Below are positions 7,042 to 14,551 of a stretch of DNA of 44,320 nucleotides, one piece after another. Each line of letters starts with the position of its first letter. Position 1 is the stretch's first letter. The translations under genes were made by a program, and so were the position numbers. The stretch lies in NCBI GenBank assembly GCA_020200155.1, contig JAIVJG010000165.1:1-44320 (forward strand). The letters run 5' to 3'. Source of the DNA: Acidobacteriota bacterium. GTDB taxonomy: Bacteria > Acidobacteriota > Blastocatellia > Pyrinomonadales > Pyrinomonadaceae. The notes beneath the pieces were generated by a model. That model worked only from the letters and a program-made list of their open reading frames with translations, was not told the origin of the DNA and did not search any database.

Positions 7042-8886
7042 ATGAAGGCACAGGGCACAGGGCACAGGGCACAGGGCACAGGGCACAGAGAGTTTTTCAC
7101 TTTTGCCTTTTGCCTTTTGCCTTTTGCCCTTTGCTTCTGTGCGGCGGCGTTGCTGCGTGCGCAGGGCGTGCCTGCCTCTCAGCATCAAACGAAAAACGCG
7201 GCGGCGGAGCACGCGCGCTATCAAATCAACGTCAGGCTGGATTTCGACGCGCGGAGTTACGAAGGCACGGAGCGCGTGCGTTGGGTCAACCGCGACACGC
7301 GCCCCGCGTCGGTCATCTACTTTCACCTCTACCCGAACCAGCGTGCCGAGGGCAGCGCCGCCGCGACTGCGGCACACGCGAACGCCGCGCCCGGCGCGGA
7401 GGCTTCGACGCCGGACGAGCCGCGCCTTGAAGTCACGGAAGTGACGCTCGCCGCGCAGGCACGGCAGCCGCTCGCCTTCTCAATCGAAGATCAGGGGACG
7501 ACACTGCGCGTGGGATTGCGCGCACAGGTGGCGGGCGGGTCGTCTGCGGAGGTTTTGATTGCGTTCAAGGGCAGCGTCCCCGAAATTGATGCGGACGAGA
7601 CGAGCCTGCCCGCGCACGTCGTCCAGCAGGTCGGGGCCGCGCTGCGGGACACGCGCGAGGCGAGGCGCGCACGCGATATCAACTTCTCTTCGCGCGGCGT
7701 GATGCTGCTCGGAAGTTTTTATCCCATGCTCGCCGTCCGCGACGGCAACGATTGGCAGCGCAAGATCGAGACGAGCGTCGGCGACACTGTGCACACGGAA
7801 GTCGCCGACTATGACGTGAACGTCAGCTCGTTGGGCGATGTCGCGCTTTTCACTTCCGGGCAGGATGGCTTCAGCGCGGAATATGGTCGCAACCGCAGCC
7901 GGCAGTTCGTCGGCGAAAATTTGCGTAGCTTCGCCGTTGTCGCCGGTCGCACGCTGCGCTCGGCGGAGCGCGAGGTGGCCGGCGTCCGCGTGCGCTCGAT
8001 CTACACGGCGGATCACGAGCGCGTGGGGCAACGCGCGCTTGGCGTCGCAGCCGAAGCGTTGCGCGTCTTCACGTCGCGCTTCGGGGCGCTGCCACTGAAG
8101 ACCGTCAGCGTCACGGAAGCCCCGCTCGTCGCGGGCGTGGGGAGCACGGAGTTCGCGGGCCTCGGCGTGATTGCGAGCGCCTTCTACGTGGACTTCGACT
8201 CGCCTGCCGTGCGCAACCTGCCGCAACTCGTGCGCGAGCAACGCGCGTCGCTCGAAGACAGTTTGGAGTTCGCCGTCGCGCACGTCGTCGCGCATCAATG
8301 GTGGGGCGCGATTGTCGGCAGCGACCCGGAACACTCGCCTGTGCTCGACGAAGCGCTCGCGCACTGGTCTGCGCTCCTCTACTACAAAGACGCGCACGGG
8401 CCTGAGCGCGCGGCGCAGGCGCAGGACGACCAACTGCGCGGGGTGTACCAGATTTATCGCACCTTCGGCGGCGAAGACATGGCGGCGGAACGCGCCGCTC
8501 GCGACTATCGCAATTCTTTCCAGTATGCCGCCATCGTCGCCGCCAAGGGCGCGCTGATGTTCGTCGCGCTTCGTGAGATGCTCGGCGACGAACGCTTCTT
8601 CAAGGCGTTGCGCGGCTACTACGAGGCCAACAGATTCGAGATCGCGGAAGTCGAAGATTTGCGCGGCGCATTCGTCTCAGAGGCGACGCTCGACGAGCGC
8701 CGCACCGTCTCGCGCACGTTCGCGCGCTGGCTCTCGGAAAAGCACGGCGACGAAGACATCGCGCCCCCCAACCCGCAACTCGCCGCCGCGCTCGGCATCT
8801 CTACCGAACAGCCCAACGCGAAAGACCGCAATGCCTTTTCACGCCTCGGCAGATTTTTCTGGAGACAGATGACGCGGATACGCTGA
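7042..8886 (+). CDS. M1 family (gluzincin) peptidase-like protein lacking the catalytic Glu
   Basis: The product is 614 residues with an ATG at 7042 preceded by AAGGCGAG. The N-terminus has Lys/Arg/His residues and then FFTFAFCLLPFALCFCAAALL, a plausible signal peptide, so the protein is likely periplasmic or surface-located. An M1 N-terminal β-domain is followed by GVGSTEFAGLG in place of the exopeptidase motif GxMEN. The zinc site reads H414-V-V-A-H418, then 18 residues, then E437. The spacing and all three zinc ligands of HExxH-x18-E are kept, but the catalytic base Glu is Val415. Hydrolysis by the normal mechanism is therefore not expected; binding or scaffolding is an alternative. It is probably co-transcribed with the HEAT/cyclophilin gene. 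Confidence 0.87.
   Translation: MKAQGTGHRAQGTGHREFFTFAFCLLPFALCFCAAALLRAQGVPASQHQTKNAAAEHARYQINVRLDFDARSYEGTERVRWVNRDTRPASVIYFHLYPNQRAEGSAAATAAHANAAPGAEASTPDEPRLEVTEVTLAAQARQPLAFSIEDQGTTLRVGLRAQVAGGSSAEVLIAFKGSVPEIDADETSLPAHVVQQVGAALRDTREARRARDINFSSRGVMLLGSFYPMLAVRDGNDWQRKIETSVGDTVHTEVADYDVNVSSLGDVALFTSGQDGFSAEYGRNRSRQFVGENLRSFAVVAGRTLRSAEREVAGVRVRSIYTADHERVGQRALGVAAEALRVFTSRFGALPLKTVSVTEAPLVAGVGSTEFAGLGVIASAFYVDFDSPAVRNLPQLVREQRASLEDSLEFAVAHVVAHQWWGAIVGSDPEHSPVLDEALAHWSALLYYKDAHGPERAAQAQDDQLRGVYQIYRTFGGEDMAAERAARDYRNSFQYAAIVAAKGALMFVALREMLGDERFFKALRGYYEANRFEIAEVEDLRGAFVSEATLDERRTVSRTFARWLSEKHGDEDIAPPNPQLAAALGISTEQPNAKDRNAFSRLGRFFWRQMTRIR
7047..7135. repeat. heptad-periodic inverted repeat 2: six GGCACAG and four TTTTGCC, inside a CDS
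   Basis: Six perfect tandem GGCACAG units occupy 7047-7088, and four perfect TTTTGCC units occupy 7101-7128. Degenerate TTTTCAC and CTTTGCT units flank the second array. The two arms are partly complementary (GGCA against TGCC). The whole element lies in the first 32 codons of the M1-like gene and encodes most of its signal peptide. Perfect copies imply recent slippage. Confidence 0.9.
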
Positions 8887-8983
8887 CCGGCGCGGCTTAA
8901 TTCCTACTGACCTTCGTGGCGGGAATAATATGATCGCGCGGATGGGTGTGGACGAGCCGTCGAGACTCCGGCGTGCGCGATTC

Positions 8984-9601
8984 TCAGCGCGCCGCCACAA
9001 CCTCATAGCCTTCGCGCGGCCCCACGATGAGAAGTAGAGTGCCGTTCACCGTGTAGGGCGTTTCGTGTATCGTGCCTGCCCCGGCGAGGTGGTAGCCGCC
9101 GGGGCCTATCACCTCGCCGTTGACGTGGAAGTCACCTTCGAGCACGATGCACTCCTCCACGCCGAGGTGGCGATGGGACGGAGCCTGCGCCCCCGGCCTC
9201 ATACGGATGAGCGAAGTGGCGGTGCCCTTCGCACGATCCTCGAAGAGTTGTTTGACGAAGACACCTTCCGAGGTTTCCTCCCACTCGCCCTCGTCCGCAC
9301 GAATCGTCAGGAACTCCTTGAACCGGCTCGGAGCGTCGGATGACGTGTGGAACGCGGAACTGGAATCCCCTGCGATTCGGGCCAGGAGTTTTGCGCGCAC
9401 CCATGCGGGCGGCTCCACCGGCGACACCGTGAGCGCGAGGCAGGCGCAGACCTCCTCGAATTCGCGTAACTGCGCCGCGCACACCTCGCAGCCTCCGGCC
9501 ATGTGTTCGTCCAACGCCAGTTGCTCTTCAGCAGACAAGGCCCCGACTGCGGACAGTGCCGCCCTTCCTCTTAACTCTTCATCCACGTTTGTGTGCTTCA
9601 T
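8984..9601 (-). CDS. ChrR-type anti-sigma factor (zinc finger plus cupin)
   Basis: The product is 205 residues. The N-terminal anti-sigma domain has the zinc-binding pattern HMAGGCEVCAAQL (His-x3-Cys-x2-Cys) near residues 33-41. The C-terminal half is a cupin with PSHRHLGVEECIVLEGDFHVNG and GAGTIHETPYTV, whose His and Glu residues fit a second metal site. This is the ChrR architecture, in which a signal such as singlet oxygen or organic hydroperoxide releases the sigma factor. Its ATG overlaps the sigma-factor stop codon (ATGA), so the two genes are translationally coupled. It is most likely cytoplasmic, with no membrane segment. The inducing signal here is unknown. Confidence 0.9.
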   Translation of the reverse strand: MKHTNVDEELRGRAALSAVGALSAEEQLALDEHMAGGCEVCAAQLREFEEVCACLALTVSPVEPPAWVRAKLLARIAGDSSSAFHTSSDAPSRFKEFLTIRADEGEWEETSEGVFVKQLFEDRAKGTATSLIRMRPGAQAPSHRHLGVEECIVLEGDFHVNGEVIGPGGYHLAGAGTIHETPYTVNGTLLLIVGPREGYEVVAAR

Positions 9602-10236
9602 TCTGATTGTCGCTCCGGCTTAAGCTGATCCAGCAAGGTTTCCATCCCCGCGCGCAAGAGGGTCGTCACTTCCCCCGGCGGCATGCCGAGGCGTGACGAG
9701 ATTTCGCGGTAGCCGAGGCCCGCGAAGTATGCGAGTTCGAGCGCCTGCCTTTGCCGGGACGGGAGCGCTTCGAGAGCCGACCGTGCGCGCCGCCCGACGG
9801 CCTGCGCGGGCAGAGACTCTGCGGGTCGCCCGACATTACTGGTTATGTCTTCGAGAGCATCACGGCGTGCGTCCCACCCCCGGTGCTCATCCCGCAAACG
9901 AAGCTTATCAACGGCACACTTGCGGGCCACGGACACCAGCCATGTGAAAGGCCGGTACGAGTTTTCATCATACGATGCGGCCTGCCGCCAGAGACAAGTG
10001 TAGACCTCGATCAACGTCTCTTCCGACGCCTCGGCGTCGCCGAGGATGTGCGTCACGAGACCGAAAAGCAAGGGACTCGTCTCGTCGTACAGGGCGGCGA
10101 CCGACGGCTCATCGCCTGCGGCGACACTCTTGATGAGCGCCCCCCAACGCCTGTCAAGCGCGGGCAAGCCGGCGGAGTATGGGCCGGTCTCAGACTCGCT
10201 CTCTTGATAACTTTCCGGGCGGGGCCGTGACGCCAT
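9598..10236 (-). CDS. ECF-family RNA polymerase sigma factor
   Basis: The product is 212 residues, starting MASRPRPESYQESE. Region 2 includes VAALYDETSPLLFGLVTHILGDAEASEETLIEVYTCLWRQA and FTWLVSVARKCAVDKLR. Region 4 includes LEALPSRQRQALELAYFAGLGYREISSRLGMPPGEV, a helix-turn-helix that reads the -35 element. The two regions are joined by a typical ECF linker with no region 3. The partner is the ChrR-like anti-sigma factor encoded directly downstream with an ATGA overlap. The N-terminus is about 35 residues longer than the minimal fold. ECF factors usually drive their own operon; I could not identify a convincing promoter in the 164 bases upstream. Confidence 0.94.
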   Translation of the reverse strand: MASRPRPESYQESESETGPYSAGLPALDRRWGALIKSVAAGDEPSVAALYDETSPLLFGLVTHILGDAEASEETLIEVYTCLWRQAASYDENSYRPFTWLVSVARKCAVDKLRLRDEHRGWDARRDALEDITSNVGRPAESLPAQAVGRRARSALEALPSRQRQALELAYFAGLGYREISSRLGMPPGEVTTLLRAGMETLLDQLKPERQSE

Positions 10237-10400
10237 ATGCTCTTAACCTTAAGGAATTCCGTGACGGACGGAGAGCCGTTGCTCATCAAGAGCGACGGGA
10301 TACTGAGATGCAACATGGTACATAAACACGTCTGGCGATGTCCAGAAAGGAAAGGCCGGGCGCAGTTAGCGAGAGGCGAGAGGCTGGCCGGCGCTTGAGC

Positions 10401-11360
10401 CTAGTCGGTCGCGAACGTCCAGATCGCGGCTTCGAGTTCGTCGAGTGTGAGGCGGACGGCGTCGGGCGCGAGGCGCAGCGCATACTTACGCAGGTCGCTG
10501 CATTCGTACAGCACCGTCAGCAGCATCAGGCGTGCGCGCAAATTGAGATCGAGTTGCGCTTCCGCGTAGCCGTAAGCCGCGAGCATCGCCCTTTGCAGTT
10601 CGCGCCTGCCCTGCACCATGAGGACGCCAGGTGCGACGAACTCGTATTCGTGAAAACCGCAAAACGAGTCGCCGAAGTCGAACAGGCCGGAAACCCGCCA
10701 GCGCCCGCCCGACTCGACGACGAGCACGTTGCCGGGATGCACGTCGCCGTGGAGCAGCACGGGACGAAACCCCTCCGGCAGCGTCTTCAATCGCGCGGCA
10801 ATGAATTCGGGCAGACTCTCCAACCACTCCGGGTTCGCGCCGCAGTCACGCTGCCGCTCGACCGACGCACGTGCCTGCCGCTCGACGAATCCATGCCAGT
10901 CGCGATTGAGCGCGTCCGGCGAGAGCGGCGCGTCGTGCACGTGCAGCTCTCTCATCGCGACGCCGAGGCGTGCGACGATCTCAAGACGGTCGCGCGCATT
11001 TATCTCCGGCCACATCTCTCTCATCGGCAGTCCGGTGAGGCGAGACATGACGATGTACGGCCAGCCTTCGAGTTCGCCCGCGTGCACAACTTCCGGCGTC
11101 TCCACGCAGAGTTTGCCGTGCGCGAATTCGAGCGCGGCGGCTTCGCGCGCATACTGCCGTCGAAACGGCCCGAAGATTTTGACGACGAGGCGCTCGTCAA
11201 CGAAGATGATGATGTTCTCGCCGAGCGTTGAGCGTCGCAGGCTGGCGTATGGGAGACGATGCCGCGCGCAGATTTCGGCGGCGGCCTCGCGCCACACGTC
11301 GTCTCTGAAATGACGCTCGTAGCCGGCGGGGTCAGTGGCGGAGGGAAGTTTCAAGTTCAT
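10401..11360 (-). CDS. aminoglycoside phosphotransferase-like (APH) kinase family protein
   Basis: The product is about 319 residues from the ATG at 11360 (MNLKLPSATDPAG); the track start one codon earlier is a TTG. The catalytic loop is VLLHGDVHPGNVLV, with the Asp base and Asn metal ligand. The DFG-like segment is SGLFDFGDSFCGFHEYEF. The N-lobe carries ENIIIFVDERLVVKIFG, with the ATP-binding Lys in VVKIF. This superfamily phosphorylates aminoglycosides, homoserine, choline, fructosamine or tRNA-like substrates. I see no feature that fixes the substrate, so a resistance role should not be assumed. It lies 54 bases downstream of the histidine-phosphatase gene, probably in one transcript. Confidence 0.88.
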   Translation of the reverse strand: MNLKLPSATDPAGYERHFRDDVWREAAAEICARHRLPYASLRRSTLGENIIIFVDERLVVKIFGPFRRQYAREAAALEFAHGKLCVETPEVVHAGELEGWPYIVMSRLTGLPMREMWPEINARDRLEIVARLGVAMRELHVHDAPLSPDALNRDWHGFVERQARASVERQRDCGANPEWLESLPEFIAARLKTLPEGFRPVLLHGDVHPGNVLVVESGGRWRVSGLFDFGDSFCGFHEYEFVAPGVLMVQGRRELQRAMLAAYGYAEAQLDLNLRARLMLLTVLYECSDLRKYALRLAPDAVRLTLDELEAAIWTFATD

Positions 11361-11414
11361 CAATCACGAAGGCGGTGCAAGTCTCGGCAAAACTTCGACG
11401 CGGCTTGCATTCGA

Positions 11415-12056
11415 TCAGGAGCCGGGCAGCGCGCGAAGACGTTCGCTCAGGTGGCTGCGGTCGGCGAGTGTGTGAAGCAGAGGCCCCTGTTGCCCGAACT
11501 CCACGACGCTCGCGGAGCCGACGGGGCAGGCCAGACGATAGCGGAAACGCCCCACGTCAATCCCCAGCAGGCTGCACAGGATGATTCTGATTGTCGCCTT
11601 GTGCGAAACCACGAGCACTTCGCCGTCCGCGAATCGCTGCCTGATTTCTTCGACCACTCTCAAGCCTCTGCGCGTGATGGCGAAGGCGAGTTCCCCGCCC
11701 GTCGGCGCGTTCCAGGCCGGGTCGGCCAGCCAGCGTATGTAGTCGTCGTGATAATCGCGCGTCACGGTCTCGACGCTTTGCCCCTCCCACTCGCCGTAGC
11801 CGATCTCCTTCAAATCGTCGCGGAGTTCGACCTCCATGCCGAGCGCGTCTGCGAGTGGCCGCGCCGTCGCGACCGTGCGCCGCAGAGGGCTGGCGTAGAT
11901 CGCGTCCCAGCGCGCGGCGCGGCGCGCGTCGGCGAAAGCCTGCGCCATCTCCAGCCCGTCCGGCGTCAATTCAGGGTCGAGGCCGGAGCCGCAGAAGGCG
12001 TTCTCGCGGCTGAACGCGGTCTGCCCGTGACGCAGAAAATGCAGTTGTAAACTCAA
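11415..12056 (-). CDS. histidine phosphatase family protein (phosphoglycerate-mutase fold)
   Basis: The product is 213 residues. No suitable ATG exists; a TTG at 12056 (LSLQLHFLRHGQT) is preceded by GGAGGAAGAAGGGG, so I prefer it to the TTG at 12113 used in the track. The catalytic RHG is in LHFLRHGQTAFSRENAF. The second conserved arginine is in YASPLRRTVATARPLAD, the acid residue is in EIGYGEWEGQSVE, and the second His is in VLVVSHKATIRIILC. The family dephosphorylates phosphosugars, cobalamin precursors or nucleotides. The overall form is close to CobC/GpmB-like proteins, but no cobalamin genes are nearby. It probably shares an operon with the APH-like kinase. Confidence 0.9.
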   Translation of the reverse strand: MSLQLHFLRHGQTAFSRENAFCGSGLDPELTPDGLEMAQAFADARRAARWDAIYASPLRRTVATARPLADALGMEVELRDDLKEIGYGEWEGQSVETVTRDYHDDYIRWLADPAWNAPTGGELAFAITRRGLRVVEEIRQRFADGEVLVVSHKATIRIILCSLLGIDVGRFRYRLACPVGSASVVEFGQQGPLLHTLADRSHLSERLRALPGS

Positions 12057-12119
12057 CCCCTTCTTCCTCCAAACGCCCGTCGGGCGCGACGCGTCTCCGA
12101 AGCTTTCGAGCAACTCGCA

Positions 12120-12147
12120 TTGCTTCCTGCGACAGACTCGCTATTAT
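12120..12147 (+). promoter_or_regulatory. possible sigma-70 promoter for the DUF4112 gene
   Basis: TTGCTT at 12120-12125 is followed, after 16 bases, by TATTAT at 12142-12147 (5 of 6 matches to the -10 consensus). It lies about 115 bases upstream of the ATG at 12263, in the space between two divergent genes. Confidence 0.4.
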
Positions 12148-12262
12148 GGTCTATGCGCCCGCCGTTCTTAAATTTTTCTTTCGCGGGCAGGAGAGAGCGT
12201 TACCGTGAGCACACGTCGCAAATCGCGACCGCTCCGGGTGAAACGCGGAGACGTTGAAGACT

Positions 12263-12808
12263 ATGAGCAGACAGGTCGCCAGAATTGACCCTGAAGGCAA
12301 CAAGCCCTCGCGCCCTTCGCAGTTGGAGGTCGAGCGCAGCCTCGACCAGTTGAGCCGATGGATGGACGGACTCTTTCGCATCCCCGGCACGGGCTGGCGC
12401 TTCGGCCTCGACGCCATCGTCGGCCTCGTCCCCGGCGTCGGCGATCTCGCGACGAGCGCCGTCTCCTTCTACATTCTCGCCGCAGGCGTCCGCTACCGCG
12501 TGCCCAAGGCCACGCTGCTGCGTATGGGCTTGAACCTCGCCATTGACTACATCGTCGGCTCGATCCCGCTCGTCGGCGATCTGTTCGACGTGGCGTGGAA
12601 GGCCAACCAGATGAACGTCGAACTGATCCGCAAGCGCGCGGCGGTCTCGGAGGAACAGGCACGCCACGGCAGGATCAGCGACTGGCTCTTCGTCGGACTC
12701 ATCATGCTCGCGCTGCTCGCGTTGCTCGTCGGCTCGTTCGTCGTCGCAGTCTACCTGCTGAGCCTTGTCTTCGGAAACATCCCCCCGCCGTCTCAGATGT
12801 TTCGCTAA
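12263..12808 (+). CDS. DUF4112 domain membrane protein
   Basis: The product is 181 residues from the ATG at 12263 (MSRQVARIDPEG); the track's TTG start lies three codons upstream. Residues ~35-120 are the DUF4112 core: LSRWMDGLFRIPGTGWRFGLDAIVGLVPGVGD, then NLAIDYIVGSIPLVGDLFDVAWKANQMN. The paired GLVPGVGD/GSIPLVGD half-repeats are characteristic. A C-terminal membrane segment, LFVGLIMLALLALLVGSFVVAVYLLSLVF, makes it an inner-membrane protein. The biochemical function of the family is unknown. It is a single-gene unit with a possible promoter upstream and a hairpin terminator downstream. Confidence 0.9.
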   Translation: MSRQVARIDPEGNKPSRPSQLEVERSLDQLSRWMDGLFRIPGTGWRFGLDAIVGLVPGVGDLATSAVSFYILAAGVRYRVPKATLLRMGLNLAIDYIVGSIPLVGDLFDVAWKANQMNVELIRKRAAVSEEQARHGRISDWLFVGLIMLALLALLVGSFVVAVYLLSLVFGNIPPPSQMFR

Positions 12809-12830
12809 AGCATCGTTTCTCCCGAAAGAC

Positions 12831-12867
12831 TAAAGGCGTCCCCGGCTGTTTGGAGACGCCTTTATTT
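12831..12867 (+). terminator. Rho-independent-like terminator after the DUF4112 gene
   Basis: The 10-base stem TAAAGGCGTC / GACGCCTTTA (12831-12840 with 12855-12864) encloses a 14-base loop and runs into TTTATTTAT. It stands between the DUF4112 gene and the convergent thioredoxin-like gene, and could also act on the other strand. Confidence 0.75.
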
Positions 12868-12904
12868 ATCGGGGCGCGAGCGCGGCGTTTGTAGTCCGCC
12901 TCCG

Positions 12905-13384
12905 TCATTCATGCGCGGCGGAATCGCCGGAGGCGAGCAAGCCTTCAAGCGCCGCAGAGATTGTGCCCGCCCCGCCCGCGCCCGCCGCGAAGCTTCTGAG
13001 CTTTCCGCGCGCGTCGAAGAGATAATAGGCGGGCACGTCCAGTTGCTCGTGGCCGAAGGCTTCGCGGAGTTTGTGCTCGTTATCCACGGCGCAAGGCTCC
13101 GTGATGTTGTAGGTGTTGATGGCCTCGCGCACAAGTTCCACGTCCGCGTCCGCCTCGCCGCCCGGCGTGTGCACGGCGACGACGCGCAGGCCGGCGGCGG
13201 CGTGTGCGTCGCGCCACTCGTTGACGCGCGGCATGTTCTCTGTGCAGATGTCGCAACTGATTGACCAGAAGTGTACGAGCGTCGGATGGCCTTGAGCCGC
13301 CGCCGCCGCGTGCGCTCCCGTCGCGTTGAACCATTCGGTCGCCCCGTCGAACTCCGGCATGTCCGCCCCTGTTTTCATCGTCAT
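12905..13384 (-). CDS. thioredoxin-like protein (TlpA/ResA type), no signal peptide
   Basis: The product is 159 residues. The thioredoxin fold is visible as PTLVHFWSISCDICTENMPRVNEW, with the redox pair C-D-I-C near residues 44-47. A TlpA-like central insert (AHTPGGEADADVELVREAINTYNI) and the cis-Pro loop LDVPAYYLFDARGK follow. There is no hydrophobic N-terminus, so it is probably cytoplasmic, unlike most TlpA/ResA members. The active site C-D-I-C differs from the usual CxPC because it lacks the Pro, which would change its redox potential. It follows the SDR gene by 57 bases on the same strand. Confidence 0.88.
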   Translation of the reverse strand: MTMKTGADMPEFDGATEWFNATGAHAAAAAQGHPTLVHFWSISCDICTENMPRVNEWRDAHAAAGLRVVAVHTPGGEADADVELVREAINTYNITEPCAVDNEHKLREAFGHEQLDVPAYYLFDARGKLRSFAAGAGGAGTISAALEGLLASGDSAAHE

Positions 13385-13441
13385 ATGTTAACCCCTAAAT
13401 CGGCTCCGTTTAAATCCTTCCATCTTTCAACGTGCCCCGGC

Positions 13442-14512
13442 TTAAATTTTCGGATGGCGCTCGACGAAGTTCACGAGCGCGCCGACGTATTCGTGGAAGC
13501 GCGGGCAGCGCACGCCGTGCGGTTCGAGTAGTTTCTGTGCGCGCGTGGTGTCGTAGGTTTGCTTGAGGAAGAAGTAGGGCACGCCGACGCGCGGCAATCC
13601 CGTGATGGCCTCGGAGGAAGGCAGCTTGAGCGTCGCCTGCACGAGCGGCGCTGGAATAGTGATGAGCGAACCGCGCCCGGCGAGCGTCTTTGCGATTACG
13701 TCGAAGAGGGCATGTGAGGTGAGCGGCGCGGGGTCTGCGAGTTGCACCGTCGCGCCGACGGCGCGCTCGTCCGCCGCCAGAGTCGCCAACGCTTCGACGA
13801 CGAAATCAACGGGCACGACGTTGAAGCGCACCTCGTCGTTGCCGATGTTGACGAGCGAGAGCAGTCTGGGCTTCATCAGCAAATAGAGAATGAGATAGTA
13901 GATGCCGTCGTACTTCGCCGTCTCGCCCGTGCGCGAATCGCCGCACACGACCGACGGGCGGTGAATCGTCAACGGCAACTCGGACTTGAGCGCGTCCACC
14001 TCCAACTCGGCCCGGTACTTCGTCTCCTCGTAGTGGTTGCGGAAGCCCGCTTCGTGCTGCAACTCGCTCTCCCGGATCAAGCCCGTGCGCCGTCCCGCGA
14101 CGTAGCACGTCGAGACGTAATGATAACGGCGCAAACGTGAAAGCGTCCGCGCGAAACTATTGACGTTGCGTGTGCCCTCGACGTTGACGCGCGTCGCCAC
14201 GTCGCGCTTGACGCCCAGATCGTAGACGGCTGCGAGGTGAAAAAGCATCGTCGTCTCGCGCCGCGCCGTTTCGAGATCGTCCGCCGCGAGTCCCAGCTCA
14301 GGCTGCGTGATGTCGCCTTCGAGGATGCGAAATCTTTCGAGGCGCGTGCCCGACTCCCGACAAATGCGCGCCACGTCTTCGCGTGCGCGAGCGAGGAAAC
14401 TCGCCTGCGCGAGCAGCAGAAAACGCGCGCCGTCCGTCGCCAGCCGCCGCACCAAACGCCCTGCGATGAAGCCGGGGAAACCCGTCAGGAAAATTGTTTC
14501 ATCAAGCGCCAT
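13442..14512 (-). CDS. extended SDR family protein (NAD_binding_4, fatty acyl-CoA reductase-like domain)
   Basis: The product is about 356 residues from the ATG at 14512 (MALDETIFLTGFPG); the track ORF's extra N-terminal residues come from a TTG. The dinucleotide-binding motif is TGFPGFIAGRLVRRL (TGxxGxxxxxL). The active site has VSTCYVAGRR with the YxxxK equivalent in HYEETKYRAE. Further landmarks are FHLAAVYDLGV, RPSVVCGDSRTGET and VRFNVVPVDFVVEAL. The last resembles the male-sterility/acyl reductase branch (NAD_binding_4) used in lipid or polyketide reduction. No thioester-loading partner is adjacent, so the substrate is unknown. It lies 39 bases downstream of the leucyl aminopeptidase gene. 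Confidence 0.85.
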   Translation of the reverse strand: MALDETIFLTGFPGFIAGRLVRRLATDGARFLLLAQASFLARAREDVARICRESGTRLERFRILEGDITQPELGLAADDLETARRETTMLFHLAAVYDLGVKRDVATRVNVEGTRNVNSFARTLSRLRRYHYVSTCYVAGRRTGLIRESELQHEAGFRNHYEETKYRAELEVDALKSELPLTIHRPSVVCGDSRTGETAKYDGIYYLILYLLMKPRLLSLVNIGNDEVRFNVVPVDFVVEALATLAADERAVGATVQLADPAPLTSHALFDVIAKTLAGRGSLITIPAPLVQATLKLPSSEAITGLPRVGVPYFFLKQTYDTTRAQKLLEPHGVRCPRFHEYVGALVNFVERHPKI

Positions 14513-14551
14513 TGTTCTACGAGGCAGGCTTTGGAAAGCCGCCTTCAAAAT

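Noticed and set aside
7047-7135. CRISPR array or other spaced direct repeat
   Set aside because: The units are 7 bases with no spacers and are coding; no cas genes are in the window. The same applies to the other heptad elements.
5779-7377. 532-residue minus-strand ORF opposite the cyclophilin and M1-like genes
   Set aside because: It is antisense to two well-supported genes; its composition is Arg/Ala/Val-rich and no motif is present.
10401-11360. Antibiotic resistance gene (APH)
   Set aside because: Only the general APH kinase fold is visible; chromosomal housekeeping kinases of this fold are common and no mobile element is near.
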